From AC-69 sp036519575 (GTDB lineage Bacteria > Actinomycetota > UBA4738 > HRBIN12): a DNA stretch of 21,587 nucleotides. The translations under genes and the position numbers were made by a program. The stretch lies in NCBI GenBank assembly GCA_036519575.1, contig DATDKZ010000105.1, positions 1-21,587 on the forward strand, read 5' to 3'. Below the pieces are notes generated by a model. The model saw only the letters and a list, made by a program, of their open reading frames with translations. It was not told where the DNA came from and did not search any database. Positions 20,581 to 21,587 of this stretch are shown here, piece after piece; position 1 is the stretch's first letter, and every line of letters starts with the position of its first letter.

Positions 20581-21147
20581 ATGCAGGGGGACGATCGCTT
20601 CGACCTGGAGCTGCACCGACGCGTCTCGGCGGGGGATCGTCAGGCGTTCGAGGAGCTCTACCGGCGCTACGCCCCCGCCGCCTATGGCCTCGCTCTCCGG
20701 GTCACCGGTCAGGACCCGCTGGCCCAGGAGGTGGTCCACGATTCGTTCCTGGCCTTGTGGCGGGCCCCCGAAGCGTACGACCCAGGCCGGGGACCGTTTC
20801 GGAGCTTCTTCCTCTCGCTCATCCACCACCGGGCAGTCGATACGGTCAGGCGGGAGGACCGGCTCCGCAAGCGGGCCGAACGAGCCTCGAACCTGGAGCG
20901 GGGCACCGGCGAAGATGTAGCTGAAGGGGTCGTCGAGGAGGCCTATCTCTCGATCCGGCGCAAGGAGGTCCGGGAGGCGCTGCACACGTTGCCCCCCGAT
21001 CAACGGACGGTGGTCGAGCTGGCCTACTTCGGGGGCTACACGCAAGCCATGATCGCCGAGGAGCTCGGCATCCCGATCGGGACGGTCAAGACCCGGACCC
21101 TGGCCGCTATGCGGAAGCTCCGACGAGCCCTGTACAGAGAGGACTGA
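20581..21147 (+). CDS. ECF-family RNA polymerase sigma factor
   Basis: A 188-residue two-domain sigma factor. Region 2 spans about 17-92: FEELYRRYAPAAYGLALRVT, the DPLAQEVVHDSFLALWR -10 binding part, and the FFLSLIHHRAVDTVRRE helix. A variable linker of about 35 residues follows, then region 4 (about 130-185) with LPPDQRTVVELAYFGGYTQA and the helix-turn-helix IAEELGIPIGTVKTRTLAAM. It is followed without a gap (TGA then ATG) by a zinc-type anti-sigma gene, the usual pair. The features resemble the SigK/RskA-like group, but assignment to a group is inference. It diverges from the glutaredoxin-rex pair. The ATG at 20581 is probably read without a leader. Confidence 0.93.
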   Translation: MQGDDRFDLELHRRVSAGDRQAFEELYRRYAPAAYGLALRVTGQDPLAQEVVHDSFLALWRAPEAYDPGRGPFRSFFLSLIHHRAVDTVRREDRLRKRAERASNLERGTGEDVAEGVVEEAYLSIRRKEVREALHTLPPDQRTVVELAYFGGYTQAMIAEELGIPIGTVKTRTLAAMRKLRRALYRED

Positions 21148-21587
21148 ATGAACGAGGACCATGTCCGGATCCAGGAGCTGATGGCGGGCTACGTCCTGGA
21201 CGGCCTGTCCGGCGAGGACGCGGTGGAGGCCGACCGGCTCCTGTCCGAACACGTCCCGTCCTGTCCGCTGTGCCGGGACCAGATGGCCGGCTTCCAGGCC
21301 GTGGCGGGCGACCTCGCCCTGGCCGTCTCCCCCGCGCAGCCTCCTGACCTCCTGCTACCCAGGATCCGCCGCGGGGTGGCCGAGACGGTTCGGCGACGGC
21401 GTCGCGCCTCCCTGGTGGCCGTGGCGGCGGGGGTCGCGGCCATCATCGGCCTGGCCGGACTGTCCGTGCAGCTCGGGGGCCGGGTGTCCCGGACCGAGCA
21501 GCAGCGGGGCCGGTTGCTGGCGGCGATGGAGGTTCTCCAGCGGCCCGGCGCCAATCCGGTGAGCCTGGAGAGCCAGGGGCAGACCGC
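21148..21587 (+). CDS. Zinc-binding (ZAS-type) anti-sigma factor, N-terminal 146 residues
   Basis: The gene runs off the right edge. The N-terminal cytoplasmic domain has the zinc motif H35-x3-C39-x2-C42 (EHVPSCPLC) after the helix ELMAGYVLDGLSGEDA, the pattern of anti-sigma factors that hold ECF sigma factors inactive. A basic RRRRR stretch leads to one membrane helix (about 89-108), and the outer domain begins after it (RVSRTEQQRGRLLAAMEVLQ), in RskA style. It starts directly after the sigma stop codon, with GAGAGGA upstream, so the two proteins are made in step. Release of the sigma factor probably follows proteolysis or a thiol/zinc redox signal; the outer sensor part is cut off here, so the signal cannot be read. 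Confidence 0.9.
   Translation, partial: MNEDHVRIQELMAGYVLDGLSGEDAVEADRLLSEHVPSCPLCRDQMAGFQAVAGDLALAVSPAQPPDLLLPRIRRGVAETVRRRRRASLVAVAAGVAAIIGLAGLSVQLGGRVSRTEQQRGRLLAAMEVLQRPGANPVSLESQGQT

Noticed and set aside
20220..20582. Upstream extension of the rex frame
   Set aside because: It overlaps the glutaredoxin gene in another frame and does not look like protein; Rex has its normal length from GTG 20219.

Overview
High-GC bacterial DNA, densely packed with stop/start overlaps (ATGA, GTGA, TGATG) and many GTG starts. The gene set points to an aerobic, menaquinone-using bacterium: a geranylgeranyl reductase placed directly before nuoA, a caa3-type cytochrome c oxidase, the redox repressor Rex, and an ECF sigma/anti-sigma pair. 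A deep-branching member of the Actinomycetota is my best inference. It is not a typical Streptomyces or Mycobacterium arrangement, because cytochrome b is split (b6 plus a subunit IV-like protein) and the Rieske protein shows only two membrane segments. I saw no tRNA or rRNA gene, CRISPR array or insertion sequence, and no stretch over about 135 bases without a gene.

Layout. (1) 1-2785, minus strand: a short polyprenyl diphosphate synthase, a PPOX-fold flavoprotein, then geranylgeranyl reductase and the start of nuoA (cut by the window edge). This joins quinone side-chain synthesis to complex I. Two Rex operators sit just upstream of the reductase-nuo unit. (2) 2862-4661, plus strand: a fused haem A synthase/haem O synthase (CtaA-CtaB), with a perfect hairpin in its leader. 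(3) 4668-14594, minus strand: one long operon read from right to left: ccdA, resB, ccsB (cytochrome c maturation), ctaC, ctaD, ctaE, ctaF, ctaG (caa3 oxidase and assembly factor), a membrane-anchored protein with three cupredoxin domains, and a TlpA/ResA-like thioredoxin lipoprotein. (4) 14595-14728: a divergent control region with a perfect Rex operator and a TATAAT promoter element. (5) 14729-19496, plus strand: a b6c-type quinol:cytochrome c reductase operon: a small two-helix membrane protein, a 2[4Fe-4S] ferredoxin, cytochrome b6, subunit IV-like cytochrome b, Rieske protein, membrane-anchored monohaem cytochrome c, an unrecognised 247-residue membrane protein and a 37-residue single-helix peptide. 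(6) 19536-20524, minus strand: rex and a glutaredoxin-like gene. (7) 20581-21587, plus strand: an ECF sigma factor and its zinc-type anti-sigma factor (cut by the window edge).

How it fits together. The window encodes most of a menaquinone respiratory chain: quinone tail, NADH entry, bc-type complex, caa3 oxidase, haem A supply, and the thiol and haem-ligation machinery for c-type cytochromes. The NADH/NAD+ sensor Rex is encoded beside it. TTGTGAA-N4-TTCACAA operators lie in front of the reductase-nuo operon and between the two divergent respiratory operons, so much of the locus is probably one local Rex regulon. The least explained parts are the triple cupredoxin, the ferredoxin and small membrane proteins of the bc operon, and a prenyl synthase lacking a conserved C-terminal segment. 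All functional statements rest on reading translated sequence by eye; no database search was run.
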